A stretch of DNA of 64,000 nucleotides from Phycisphaera sp. (lineage in GTDB: Bacteria > Planctomycetota > Phycisphaerae > Phycisphaerales > Zrk34). The notes under the pieces are model-generated. The model saw nothing but the letters and a program-made list of their open reading frames with translations. It was not told where the DNA came from and searched no databases. The DNA is taken from positions 1 through 64,000 of the forward strand of contig WGMA01000041.1 of NCBI GenBank assembly GCA_016125285.1, read 5' to 3'. Shown piece by piece: positions 42,919 through 50,815 of this stretch (position 1 is the first letter of the stretch; every line of letters starts with the position of its first letter). The position numbers were made by a program, and so were the translations under genes.

Positions 42919-43986
42919 ATGTTGACGAAGCCCGTACGGAGCGTAGCGCCGTCCCGGGTAGTTGTCCGCGAAGACCCGTGGTCAATCCGGGACGCCGCTG
43001 CGCTTTGTCCCGGTTTGAGTGCCGATGGGGAGCATTTGTCAGAACCCGAGATCCATATCGACCTGCTGCACCGCCTGCTCGAGGCCGAGGGGCCGATGGC
43101 GGTGATGGCGCTGGGGGACCCGGCGAGCGTGCCGGGGCGGTTGTCGCTGCTGCGCGACGCGGGGTGTGTGATCGACGGCCATCCGCAGCACGGCGTGCGG
43201 CTCGTCGCGGCGGGGCTCGGCTGCTGGGCGGACTACATCGAATCGCGGCACGCCGGTCGGCTCGGGCGCAGCGTCCGCGTGTATCAGCAGACGACCAGCA
43301 CGCAGCAGGTCGCACGGCAGCTCGTTGAGATCAACGCCGCGCCGCACCACGGCACGGTCGTCGCGGCGGATCACCAGGCGGCGGGGCGCGGACGGCGCGG
43401 TCGACAGTGGTTCGCTCCGCCCGGCGCGGCGCTGCTGACGACGGTGATCGCCGACCCGCGCGGCGCGTCCGCCGACCGGCTCGTGCTCGCGTCGTGCTGC
43501 GCGCTGGCCGAGGCCGTCGAGTCGCTGACCGATGCGCGTGTGCAGGTCCGCTGGCCGAACGATCTCCTGATCGACGGCGACAAGCTCGCGGGCATCCTCG
43601 TCGAGGCGGTGAACGGCGCGGCGCTGATCGGCGTGGGGGTCAACGTGTCGGTCGACCCGGCCGACCTGCCGCGTGCCGACGGCGACCGCGCGGTGCACGC
43701 CACGAGCCTCGCCGCCAGGGGCTACGCCGTCGATCGCCTCCGCCTGCTCGACCGCCTGCTGGATCGGCTCGACCACGCCCTGTACCACGCCGACGACGAA
43801 CTGCTGCGCCGCTACTGGTACGAGCGGTCTTGCCTGCTGCAGCAGCGTGTCACGGTCGACAGCGACGGCACGCGGCTGACGGGTCGCGTGATCGACCTCG
43901 ACCCGCGCGACGGCCTGCTGCTCGAGGTCGAGCGCGGCCCGGTCGTCACCCTCCGCGCCGAGACCACGTCGCTCGTGTTCGACTGA
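42919..43986 (+). CDS. birA: Biotin--[acetyl-CoA-carboxylase] ligase
   Basis: BirA attaches biotin to the carboxyl-carrier protein of acetyl-CoA carboxylase. Recognisable blocks are TTSTQQVARQL, GRGRRGRQW (biotinyl-AMP loop), VRWPNDLLIDGDKLAGILVE and GVGVNVSV, then a C-terminal SH3-like domain (GTRLTGRVIDLDPRDGLLLE). A winged-helix-like N-terminus (about residues 40-95) suggests a repressor-type BirA. The first 38 codons fall on a palindromic repeat (42941-43003) and do not look like protein of this family. The true start may be a TTG at 43036 or 43015, giving about 316-323 residues. The frame opens one base after the sulfatase stop, so co-transcription is possible. Confidence 0.85.
   Translation: MLTKPVRSVAPSRVVVREDPWSIRDAAALCPGLSADGEHLSEPEIHIDLLHRLLEAEGPMAVMALGDPASVPGRLSLLRDAGCVIDGHPQHGVRLVAAGLGCWADYIESRHAGRLGRSVRVYQQTTSTQQVARQLVEINAAPHHGTVVAADHQAAGRGRRGRQWFAPPGAALLTTVIADPRGASADRLVLASCCALAEAVESLTDARVQVRWPNDLLIDGDKLAGILVEAVNGAALIGVGVNVSVDPADLPRADGDRAVHATSLAARGYAVDRLRLLDRLLDRLDHALYHADDELLRRYWYERSCLLQQRVTVDSDGTRLTGRVIDLDPRDGLLLEVERGPVVTLRAETTSLVFD
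42941..43003. repeat. Palindromic intergenic-type repeat overlapping the birA start
   Basis: The arms at 42941-42957 and 42987-43003 are inverted copies matching at 15 of 17 positions, separated by 29 bases. If the ATG at 42919 were used, the repeat would be translated as the BirA N-terminus. Confidence 0.7.
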
Positions 43987-44027
43987 GGTCGATTGACGCT
44001 GCGACCCCGCCGCTGAATAATCGAACC

Positions 44028-45179
44028 ATGCCCGCCACCACCGTCCGTATCGATCACGCCACCCGGGATCACGAGGCCGTGCAACGCGCCGCGCAGGCCC
44101 TGCGCGACGGCGGGCTCGTGGTGTTTCCCACGGAGACCGTCTACGGCGTGGGCGCGTCGGTCGCCAGCGACGGCGGCGTGGCCCGGCTGCGGAAGGTCAA
44201 GGGCCGCCCCGACTCTCAGCCGTTCACGCTGCACCTGCCCGACCGCGACGCCGTGGCGAAGTACGTCGACCTCGACGCCTCGCCGACGCTGCGTCGCCTG
44301 GTCCGAAAGACGATGCCCGGCCCGATCACGATCGTCGCGGAGGTAGACGACGAGACGATCGCACGCAAGGTCGCCGACATGGGCCTGCCGCCGGAGGCCG
44401 CGGGCGAGTTGTACCACGAGAACACGATCGGCCTGCGCTGCCCGGCGGACGCGATCGCGTGGGCGTTGCTGTCGCTGGTCGACGGGCCGGTGGTCGCCAG
44501 CAGCGCCAACCGCGCGGGGGGCGCCACGCCGCTGAACGCCGACCAGGCCGCGGATGCGCTCGGCGACGACGTGGACATGATCCTCGACGGCGGGGCGGCG
44601 CGGTACGCCAAGGCGTCGACGATCGTGCGGTTGCGCGGCGACGAATACGAGGTGCTGCGCGAGGGCGTGATCGACAAGCGTTACCTCGACAAGCTGATGC
44701 AGCGGATGTTCCTGTTCGTGTGCACGGGCAACACGTGCCGCAGCCCGATGGCCGAGGCGATCGCGCGCGCGGAGATCGCCAGCCGGTTGAACGTCGCGCC
44801 GGACAAGCTGGGCGACGCGGGGGTGACGGTGCTCAGCGCCGGGGCGTTCGCCGGGTCGGGCTCGCCGATCACGCTCGAGGCGCTGCAGGCGTTGCGGGCG
44901 CTGGGGGTGCCGGAGGGCAAGCCGCACCGCTCGCGTCCGCTGGACCGCGGGATGCTCGAGCAGGCCGACGCGATCTTCTGCATGACCGAGTCGCACCTGA
45001 TGGCGGTGCAGGGCATGGCGCCCTGGGCGGCGGACCGGGCGATGCTCCTCGACCCCGATGGGCAGTCCGTGGATGATCCGATTGGTGGCTCGGCGGAGCT
45101 TTACGTAGAATGTGCCAAGCAGATCCAGCGGATGGTCCGCAAGCGCGTGGACGCGATGGACCTGCCGACCGGGGCATGA
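44028..45179 (+). CDS. Fusion of L-threonylcarbamoyladenylate synthase (TsaC/Sua5) and low-molecular-weight protein phosphatase
   Basis: The protein has 383 residues in two domains. Residues 1-222 are a YrdC-type domain (GLVVFPTETVYGVGA, KGRPDSQPFTLHL, GPVVASSANRAGG). It would make threonylcarbamoyl-AMP for the t6A37 modification of tRNA. Residues 228-383 are a low-molecular-weight phosphatase with the P-loop CTGNTCRSP (Cys232, Arg238) and a late DDPIGGS loop supplying the general acid Asp. The two run in one uninterrupted frame with no internal start that looks preferred. An AATAAT box ends 6 bases before the ATG, again leaderless. The phosphatase substrate is unknown, perhaps arginine- or tyrosine-phosphorylated proteins. 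Confidence 0.9.
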   Translation: MPATTVRIDHATRDHEAVQRAAQALRDGGLVVFPTETVYGVGASVASDGGVARLRKVKGRPDSQPFTLHLPDRDAVAKYVDLDASPTLRRLVRKTMPGPITIVAEVDDETIARKVADMGLPPEAAGELYHENTIGLRCPADAIAWALLSLVDGPVVASSANRAGGATPLNADQAADALGDDVDMILDGGAARYAKASTIVRLRGDEYEVLREGVIDKRYLDKLMQRMFLFVCTGNTCRSPMAEAIARAEIASRLNVAPDKLGDAGVTVLSAGAFAGSGSPITLEALQALRALGVPEGKPHRSRPLDRGMLEQADAIFCMTESHLMAVQGMAPWAADRAMLLDPDGQSVDDPIGGSAELYVECAKQIQRMVRKRVDAMDLPTGA

Positions 45180-45227
45180 CGTTGCTTGTCACTCGGGTTT
45201 CGGGGACCGATACGGAGTACGTGTGCC

Positions 45228-45698
45228 GTGAAGATCGCCATCAGCTGTGACCATCGCGGGGCGCCGGTGTACCCGATCCTGCGCAAGCTGGTCGAGGAGA
45301 CCGGCCACGAACTTGTCGAAGTGCCGACGTGCGGTGAGACGGCGACGCACTGCGATTACCCGGACATGGCGTGGGGCGTGGCGATGGCGGTTTCCGAGGG
45401 CCGCGCCGACCGCGGCGTGCTGATCTGCGGGTCGGGCATCGGCATGTGCATCGCCGCGAACAAGGTCCGCGGCGTCCGCGCCGCGCTCGTCCACGACGAC
45501 ATCTCCGCCGAGATGGCCCGACGCCACAACGATTCCAACATCGTCTGCCTCTCCGCCGACCTGCTCGGCCAGCCGCTCATCCGCAAGATCGTCCAGATCT
45601 GGCTGTCGACGCCCTTCGAGGGCGGCCGCCACACCCGCCGCGTCAACAAGATCACCGCGATCGAGAACGGCGAGGATCCGACGACAGTCACCGAGTAG
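45228..45698 (+). CDS. rpiB: Ribose-5-phosphate isomerase B
   Basis: RpiB interconverts ribose 5-phosphate and ribulose 5-phosphate in the pentose phosphate pathway. The 156-residue product has the family pattern: ISCDHRGAP at the N-terminus, DYPD (residues 43-46), and the catalytic CGSGIGMCIAANK with Cys67. A HNDSNIVCLSA block and an RHTRRVNKI tail follow. Translation starts at a GTG (45228), with GGAG ten bases upstream. The frame is open to 45186, but that would add 14 residues without similarity to the family. It is followed 14 bases later by a hypothetical membrane-protein gene. Confidence 0.95.
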   Translation: MKIAISCDHRGAPVYPILRKLVEETGHELVEVPTCGETATHCDYPDMAWGVAMAVSEGRADRGVLICGSGIGMCIAANKVRGVRAALVHDDISAEMARRHNDSNIVCLSADLLGQPLIRKIVQIWLSTPFEGGRHTRRVNKITAIENGEDPTTVTE

Positions 45699-45712
45699 CA
45701 CCGGACCGGGGC

Positions 45713-46378
45713 ATGAAACAAACCGACAACAAGCGACGTCGCGTCGCCCGCTGGTTGATGGGCAGCGGCATCGTCACCGTCGTGCTGGCGGTCGCGATCA
45801 CCGCGCTGCTGCTCTGGTGGCCGTACTACATCGAGCGGCAGGAGTATTCGCAGGCACTCGACCAGTATCGGTATTCCAAAATCTACTGTACGTCGAGCGG
45901 CAGCCCGCTGTTTACGTGTGTGACCCATTACGTCGACGGGCCGATACGCAGCGTCGTACTACGCGAGAACCTCTTCGAGATGCGCGCCGGACGATGGCAG
46001 ATTGTCAATGATGACCGGCACATCCCCGATGAGCTTTACGCAGTTCTCAGCTTCTGGGATTGGCATCAGCACCAGAAGGCCGTCGTGACACTACTTGACG
46101 GGCTGATTCAAGCGGAGCATCGCGATGAGGCCATAACCTGGGCGCGACGCAGTGTGAGCAGCCCAAATGCCACGCCGCAGTTGGAAGGCATACTGCGGGC
46201 CGCTGGATTTCCGTACGGTGGCTTCGAGACGAAGGCAGAATTCGAGGCGTGGTGGGACGGGCCGGTGGACATTCGCCTTCCGGGTAGCGACGAGCCGCTG
46301 TATTTCTCGTCCAGCGGCAGGGACTGCCTCAACACACTATGGAACCGGCAACAGGCGGTGCAGTCGAATGGCGATTAG
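45713..46378 (+). CDS. Hypothetical single-pass membrane protein
   Basis: The protein has 221 residues and belongs to no family that I recognise. A basic N-terminus (MKQTDNKRRRVARW) leads to one transmembrane helix (GSGIVTVVLAVAITALLLWW, about residues 18-37), then a soluble extracytoplasmic region rich in Trp, Tyr and Asp. GGGG lies just before the ATG, 14 bases after the rpiB stop. Codon use is noticeably less GC-biased at third positions than in rpiB (for example runs such as acactatggaac), so it may be a more recent arrival. No signal-peptidase site or catalytic motif is apparent. Confidence 0.7.
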   Translation: MKQTDNKRRRVARWLMGSGIVTVVLAVAITALLLWWPYYIERQEYSQALDQYRYSKIYCTSSGSPLFTCVTHYVDGPIRSVVLRENLFEMRAGRWQIVNDDRHIPDELYAVLSFWDWHQHQKAVVTLLDGLIQAEHRDEAITWARRSVSSPNATPQLEGILRAAGFPYGGFETKAEFEAWWDGPVDIRLPGSDEPLYFSSSGRDCLNTLWNRQQAVQSNGD

Positions 46379-46495
46379 TCTTACGGTCGCGCGAAGCGTG
46401 ACACGACGACGGCGAAGTTTTACATTGGTGGACAACGATCTATGGCGCGCGGGCTTACGCCGCGGGCGACGCACATCGGGGGACTCCGCGTGTTC

Positions 46496-47752
46496 ATGCT
46501 GGTGCCGTACAAGGTCGACGTGACGTTGCACCGTCCGCCGCTGGCCAATCCGGTGTTGATCATGTTCACGGTGCTCGCGTCCGCGTTCATGATGAATCCG
46601 GTGATGGAGGGCGGCGACGCGTACAACGCGATGGTGCTGCACGGGTTTTCGCCGATCGGCCTGCTGGGTCACATGCTGCTGCACGGCGGATGGATGCACC
46701 TGCTCGGCAACATGCTGTTCCTGTGGGTGTTCGGCAACGCGGTCAACGCGAAGGTCGGCGACCGCTGGTATGTGCCGATCTATATCTGGCTGGGTCTGGC
46801 CGCGGCCCTGACGCACGTGTGCATGGACGGGCACCCGGCGATCGGCGCCAGCGGGGCGATCAACGGCATCGTCGGCATGTACATCGTCCTCTACCCGCGT
46901 AACCAGGTCACGTGCCTGCTGTGGATCCTGTGGAAGTTCCGCACGTTCGACGTCAGCGGCTATGTCCTGCTCGGCGTGTTCTTCCTGTTCGACCTGCACG
47001 GCGCGATGACCGGCGGGGGAGGCGTGGCGTACTTCGCACACGTCGGCGGGTTCATCGCGGGCGCACTGACCGCCGCCGTGCTGCTCAGCCTCGGCCTCGT
47101 GCGGATGCGGGCCGACGAGGAATCGGCGTTCGACGCGCTCGGCGTCGAGCACGGCAACGATCTCGCGGCGATCCGCAACGACGCCGCGACGATTGTCGCC
47201 GCGGCGGGATTCGTGCGGCCCAACGCGGGGGCTAACGCAACCCCGAACGTCGCACCCGTCGCCGCCGACCCACCCACCGACCCGTCGCTGTTGACGATCG
47301 ACGCGTGGCTCGCGCCGCCGCCGGGGTCGCCACGCGCCGCGCCCGCGTCGCCCGCACCACCCACCCCGCCAGCCGCGCCCACGCCTGCCGTCGCTGCGCC
47401 GCCGCCACCGGCGAGCCCGCCGCAGCAGTCCCTCGCGTTTCTCCCGCCGCCCGATCCCTCGCTGACGCTCGACACGACAACGCTACCTGCGCCACCTGCG
47501 TCGCCTGCAGTACCCGCGTCACCTACGCCACTCACACGTTCGGCTCGCCCACCCGCGTCGGCCTCGCCGTTCCTGCCGCCTGCCGATCCGACACTCTGCC
47601 TGCCGGGTCAGGCGCCCGCGCCGACTCCGCCCGCGTCGCACCTCCAGTTCACCTGTCCCAACGGACACGTCTTGCGCGTGCCCGCCGCTCACGCCGGTCA
47701 GACCGGCCCGTGCCCCGTCTGCGGCGTGCCGGTCACCGCGCCGCACGCCTGA
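46496..47752 (+). CDS. Rhomboid-family intramembrane serine protease with a C-terminal zinc ribbon
   Basis: The protein has 418 residues. Six hydrophobic helices span residues 15-215. The rhomboid motifs are present: HLLGNMLFLWVFG in helix 2, the nucleophile GASG (Ser119) in helix 4, and the catalytic His in AHVGGFIAG (His182) in helix 6. It would cleave membrane-anchored substrates. A long Pro/Ala-rich cytoplasmic linker (about 245-375) ends in a CxxxH/CxxC ribbon (CPNGHVLRVP, CPVCGVP). This resembles the MJ0042-type ribbon at the head of the ankyrin protein at 10709. The ATG at 46496 gives the normal N-terminus. The frame is open to another ATG at 46442. Confidence 0.85.
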   Translation: MLVPYKVDVTLHRPPLANPVLIMFTVLASAFMMNPVMEGGDAYNAMVLHGFSPIGLLGHMLLHGGWMHLLGNMLFLWVFGNAVNAKVGDRWYVPIYIWLGLAAALTHVCMDGHPAIGASGAINGIVGMYIVLYPRNQVTCLLWILWKFRTFDVSGYVLLGVFFLFDLHGAMTGGGGVAYFAHVGGFIAGALTAAVLLSLGLVRMRADEESAFDALGVEHGNDLAAIRNDAATIVAAAGFVRPNAGANATPNVAPVAADPPTDPSLLTIDAWLAPPPGSPRAAPASPAPPTPPAAPTPAVAAPPPPASPPQQSLAFLPPPDPSLTLDTTTLPAPPASPAVPASPTPLTRSARPPASASPFLPPADPTLCLPGQAPAPTPPASHLQFTCPNGHVLRVPAAHAGQTGPCPVCGVPVTAPHA

Positions 47753-47841
47753 TCCGCCGCCTTTTTTCGCGAACGCTTGAACACGACGCCTTTTCGTTCG
47801 TCTATCTGGATGAACCCGCAAGACGAAAGGGGCGACACGTC

Positions 47842-48480
47842 ATGGTCACCAGCACGCACGCCAACGAATCAGCCACGAAGTTTTCACTCGACGTGATCCA
47901 CGTCGCCAAGCCCTGTCCGGCGGACTGGGATCAGATGACGGGCGACAGCCGCGTGCGTCACTGCGACATCTGCGACCTCAACGTGTACAACCTCAGCGAG
48001 ATGACACGCGACGAGGCCGAGCGATTCGTCCAGCGGGTCGAGGGGCGGAAGTGTGTGCGGTTCTACCGGCGTGCCGACGGCAAGGTGATGACGGCGGACT
48101 GCCCGAAGGGCGTCGCAGCCGCGGCGCGGTGGGTATGGATCAAGACGCTCACCGCCGCCTCGCTGATCCTGCTGGCGGTCGGCTCCGTCGCGGCGCTGGC
48201 GACGCGTAAGCTGCCCGAAGGGGGTGGCGAGGGAGAAGGGATCGACGTCATGGATCGCGTCACATCGGTTGAGCCGATCCGCACGGTTTCGGGTTGGTTC
48301 GGCGTCAATCATTCGCCGCCTCCACCGGCGACTCCGTCGACGCATACCGTTACGATGGGAATGGTCTGCCCGGCGCCGCCCTCGCCGACCGTCACGCCGA
48401 CGCCCGCGCCCACACCGGCGCCTGCTCCCACGCCCGCGCCCGGCGTGACCCCCGAGTCGCCCGCGTCGGAAATCAACTGA
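47842..48480 (+). CDS. CxxC-containing membrane-anchored protein
   Basis: The protein has 212 residues. The first 85 match a widespread small domain with CPADWDQMTGD, RVRHCDICDLNVYNLS, a DEAERFV helix, CVRFYRRADGKV and a final DCPKG. The spaced cysteines suggest a metal or iron-sulfur site, but the function of the domain is not established. One transmembrane helix follows (about 100-122, TLTAASLILLAVGSVAAL), then a disordered Pro/Thr-rich tail with a PTPAPTPAPAPTPAP tract. The domain faces the cytoplasm if the helix is a simple anchor. AAGGGG is 11 bases upstream of the ATG. It converges on rlmN. Confidence 0.8.
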   Translation: MVTSTHANESATKFSLDVIHVAKPCPADWDQMTGDSRVRHCDICDLNVYNLSEMTRDEAERFVQRVEGRKCVRFYRRADGKVMTADCPKGVAAAARWVWIKTLTAASLILLAVGSVAALATRKLPEGGGEGEGIDVMDRVTSVEPIRTVSGWFGVNHSPPPPATPSTHTVTMGMVCPAPPSPTVTPTPAPTPAPAPTPAPGVTPESPASEIN

Positions 48481-48489
48481 GAACCGTCC

Positions 48490-49572
48490 TTACCCCGCGG
48501 CGGCCTTCGCTTCGTGCCGCAACTGCCCGCACGCCGCGGCGATGTCGCGGCCGCGGCTGGCGCGGATGTGCACGTTGACCCCGCGGTTGCGCAGCGTTTC
48601 CTGGAACTGGTGCACGTCGGCGTTGTCCGGCCGACCGTACGGCAGGCCGCGCACCTCGTTGTAGCGGATCAGGTTCACGTTGCACCGCATCCGCTTGCAC
48701 ACGTCGGCGAGTTGGCTGGCGTGCTCCGGCCGGTCGTTGACGTCCCGCAGGAGGATGTACTCGAGCGTGACCTCGCGGCCGGTCTTGTCGAAGTAGTACC
48801 GCGCCGCCTCGGCCAGCGCGTCGATCGTCGTGTACTCCGCCCAGGGGATCAGCTGACGCCGCACGTCGTCGTTCGGCGCGTGCAGCGAGATCGCCAGCGT
48901 GACCGGCGCGTCGATCTGGTCGGCGAGGCGACGGATCTGCGCCGGCACGCCGACCGTGCTGATCGTGATCTTGCGGGCGCCGATATCAAACGCCCAGTCC
49001 GCGTTCAGCGTCCGCACGGCCCGCAGCACGTTGGCGAAGTTGTTCAGCGGCTCGCCCATCCCCATGAACACGATGTTGGAGATCCGCTCGCCGGTCGCGC
49101 GTTCCAGCCACCACACCTGCTCGACGATCTGTCCCGCCGTGAGGTTCGCCTCCAGCCCGCCGAGGCCCGACGCGCAGAACCTGCAGCCGACGGGGCAGCC
49201 CACCTGCGAGCTGATGCACGCCGTGCGGCGCGACTTACCCGTCGGGCTCTCCGCCGGGATCATCACGCACTCGGTCTGCGACTTCGGCTTGCCGGCGTTG
49301 GTCGGCGCGTCACGGTCTTCGAGCAGCAGCTTCTGCGTGTCATCGGTCGCGTGCTGGTGCTGCACGACGTTCCACCGCGTGAACGTCAGCTTCTCGGCGA
49401 GGTCGGCGCGGTCGCGCTTCGACAGGTCGGTCATCTGCTCGGGGTCGGTCACGCCGCGCTCGTACACCCACTTGATCAGCTGCCCGGCGCGGAAGCGCGG
49501 CCAGCCCCACGACTGGACCAGCTGCTCCAGTTGCGTCTTGTCGAGATCGAAGAAGTGGGGGCGTTGTGACAT
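48490..49572 (-). CDS. rlmN: Dual-specificity 23S rRNA/tRNA (adenine-C2)-methyltransferase
   Basis: RlmN methylates C2 of A2503 in 23S rRNA, and A37 of some tRNAs, by a radical-SAM ping-pong mechanism. The 360-residue product has the 4Fe-4S motif GCPVGCRFC (Cys126, Cys130, Cys133). The two mechanistic cysteines are Cys119 in ACISSQ and Cys348 in AACGQL. SAM-binding segments are FMGMGEPLNN and TISTVGV. The length is normal. The ATG at 49572 is preceded by a small hairpin (ACGTCG/CGACGT at 49586-49601) in the 105-base gap to ispH, which is transcribed in the same direction. Confidence 0.95.
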   Translation of the reverse strand: MSQRPHFFDLDKTQLEQLVQSWGWPRFRAGQLIKWVYERGVTDPEQMTDLSKRDRADLAEKLTFTRWNVVQHQHATDDTQKLLLEDRDAPTNAGKPKSQTECVMIPAESPTGKSRRTACISSQVGCPVGCRFCASGLGGLEANLTAGQIVEQVWWLERATGERISNIVFMGMGEPLNNFANVLRAVRTLNADWAFDIGARKITISTVGVPAQIRRLADQIDAPVTLAISLHAPNDDVRRQLIPWAEYTTIDALAEAARYYFDKTGREVTLEYILLRDVNDRPEHASQLADVCKRMRCNVNLIRYNEVRGLPYGRPDNADVHQFQETLRNRGVNVHIRASRGRDIAAACGQLRHEAKAAAG

Positions 49573-49677
49573 GGTACGTTGAGCGACGTCGCTTGCGACG
49601 TGTTCTCGATAGGCCAGGGTTGATCAGGGCGCCACACGGCGAGCCGCGTCGCGAAACGACACGCTGCTCGCCGACGG

Positions 49678-50619
49678 TCACGCCGACGCGTTGGACAGCA
49701 CGCGCAAACTCCGCGGCAGCTCGAAGTGCATGTCCTCGTCGATCGTCTTGTGCTCCTCGACCTCCGCGCCGAACTCCGCCTGGAGCATCTCGAGGATCTC
49801 CTGCACGAGGTGCTCGGGCGCCGACGCGCCGGCGGTCAGCAGCAGCTTGTCCACGCCCGCGAGCCACGTCGGATCGATCTCGGACTTGTCGTCCACAAGG
49901 TACGCCCGCGTGCCGGAGTTCTCGGCGATCTCGGTGAGGCGGACGGAGTTGGAGCTGTTCTTCGAGCCGACGACGAGCACGACGTCCGCGTCGTGCGCCA
50001 GTGCGCGGATGGCGTGCTGACGGTTCGTCGTGGCGTAACAGATGTCTTCGCTCGGCGGGGGCTTGATGCCCTCGTAACGCTTCTTCAGCGCGTCGATGAT
50101 CTTGTTCGCGTCGTCCATCGACAGCGTGGTCTGCGTGAGGTAGCAGAGCTTCTCCTCGCCGGTGAACGGCAGGTTGTCCACGTCCTCGGGGCTCTCGACG
50201 ATCGTGATCGCGTCCGGCGCCTCGCCGACGGTGCCGACGACCTCGTCGTGACCGGCGTGTCCGATCAGCAGGATCTTGAAGCCCTGCTTGGCGTAGCGGC
50301 GGGCCTCCATGTGGACCTTGGTCACCAGCGGGCAGGTCGCGTCGATCATGACGCAGCCGCGCTCCTTGGCGCGGTCACGCACCGCCGGGCTCACGCCGTG
50401 GGCGCTGAAGATGACCGTCGAGTTGGCCGGGACCTCGTCGATCGTGTCGACGAACACGACGTCGCGCTTCGTGAAGTACTCCACGACGTGACGGTTGTGC
50501 ACGATCTCGTGATAGACATACAGCGGGGCGCCGACGATCTTCAGCGCTTCCTCGACGGTATCGATCGCCATGTGCACCCCGGCACAGAATCCACGGGGGT
50601 CGGCGAGCAGGATCTTCAT
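49678..50619 (-). CDS. ispH: 4-hydroxy-3-methylbut-2-enyl diphosphate reductase
   Basis: IspH is the last enzyme of the MEP pathway, making IPP and DMAPP with an iron-sulfur cluster. The 313-residue product has the three cluster cysteines Cys12 (RGFCAG), Cys96 (DATCPLV) and Cys194 (DICYATTNRQ), and the substrate-binding SAHGVSP and GHAGHDEVVGT motifs. The C-terminus has GASAPEHLV (TxGASxP type). GGAG lies eight bases before the ATG and a TATACT -10 box at 50651-50656. It diverges from hpnC-hpnD-hpnE, which use its isoprenoid product. Confidence 0.95.
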   Translation of the reverse strand: MKILLADPRGFCAGVHMAIDTVEEALKIVGAPLYVYHEIVHNRHVVEYFTKRDVVFVDTIDEVPANSTVIFSAHGVSPAVRDRAKERGCVMIDATCPLVTKVHMEARRYAKQGFKILLIGHAGHDEVVGTVGEAPDAITIVESPEDVDNLPFTGEEKLCYLTQTTLSMDDANKIIDALKKRYEGIKPPPSEDICYATTNRQHAIRALAHDADVVLVVGSKNSSNSVRLTEIAENSGTRAYLVDDKSEIDPTWLAGVDKLLLTAGASAPEHLVQEILEMLQAEFGAEVEEHKTIDEDMHFELPRSLRVLSNASA

Positions 50620-50698
50620 GCGTGTTTCTCCAAATGCCTGTTCAGCCCCCAGTATAGCGGCGGGGCCCCGGGGATGACAGACGTGAGGAGACAGGGAA

Positions 50699-50770
50699 CA
50701 GGAGGCAGGGGACAGGAGTGGCCGGTCGCGGCGCATGCGCATCTGACTGTTACCTGTCCCCTGTCTCCTG
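50699..50770. repeat. Imperfect inverted repeat between ispH and hpnC
   Basis: CAGGAGGCAGGGGACAGG at 50699-50716 is inverted at 50753-50770 with 17 of 18 bases matching, around a 36-base loop. Further CAGGG-type repeats extend both arms. It lies between the two divergent promoters, and the right arm ends 8 bases before the hpnC -10 box (TATACT, 50779-50784). Confidence 0.8.
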
Positions 50771-50815
50771 ACCCCTGTTATACTGTCGGCTTTGACCCGA
50801 AACGCTCCGCGCACC

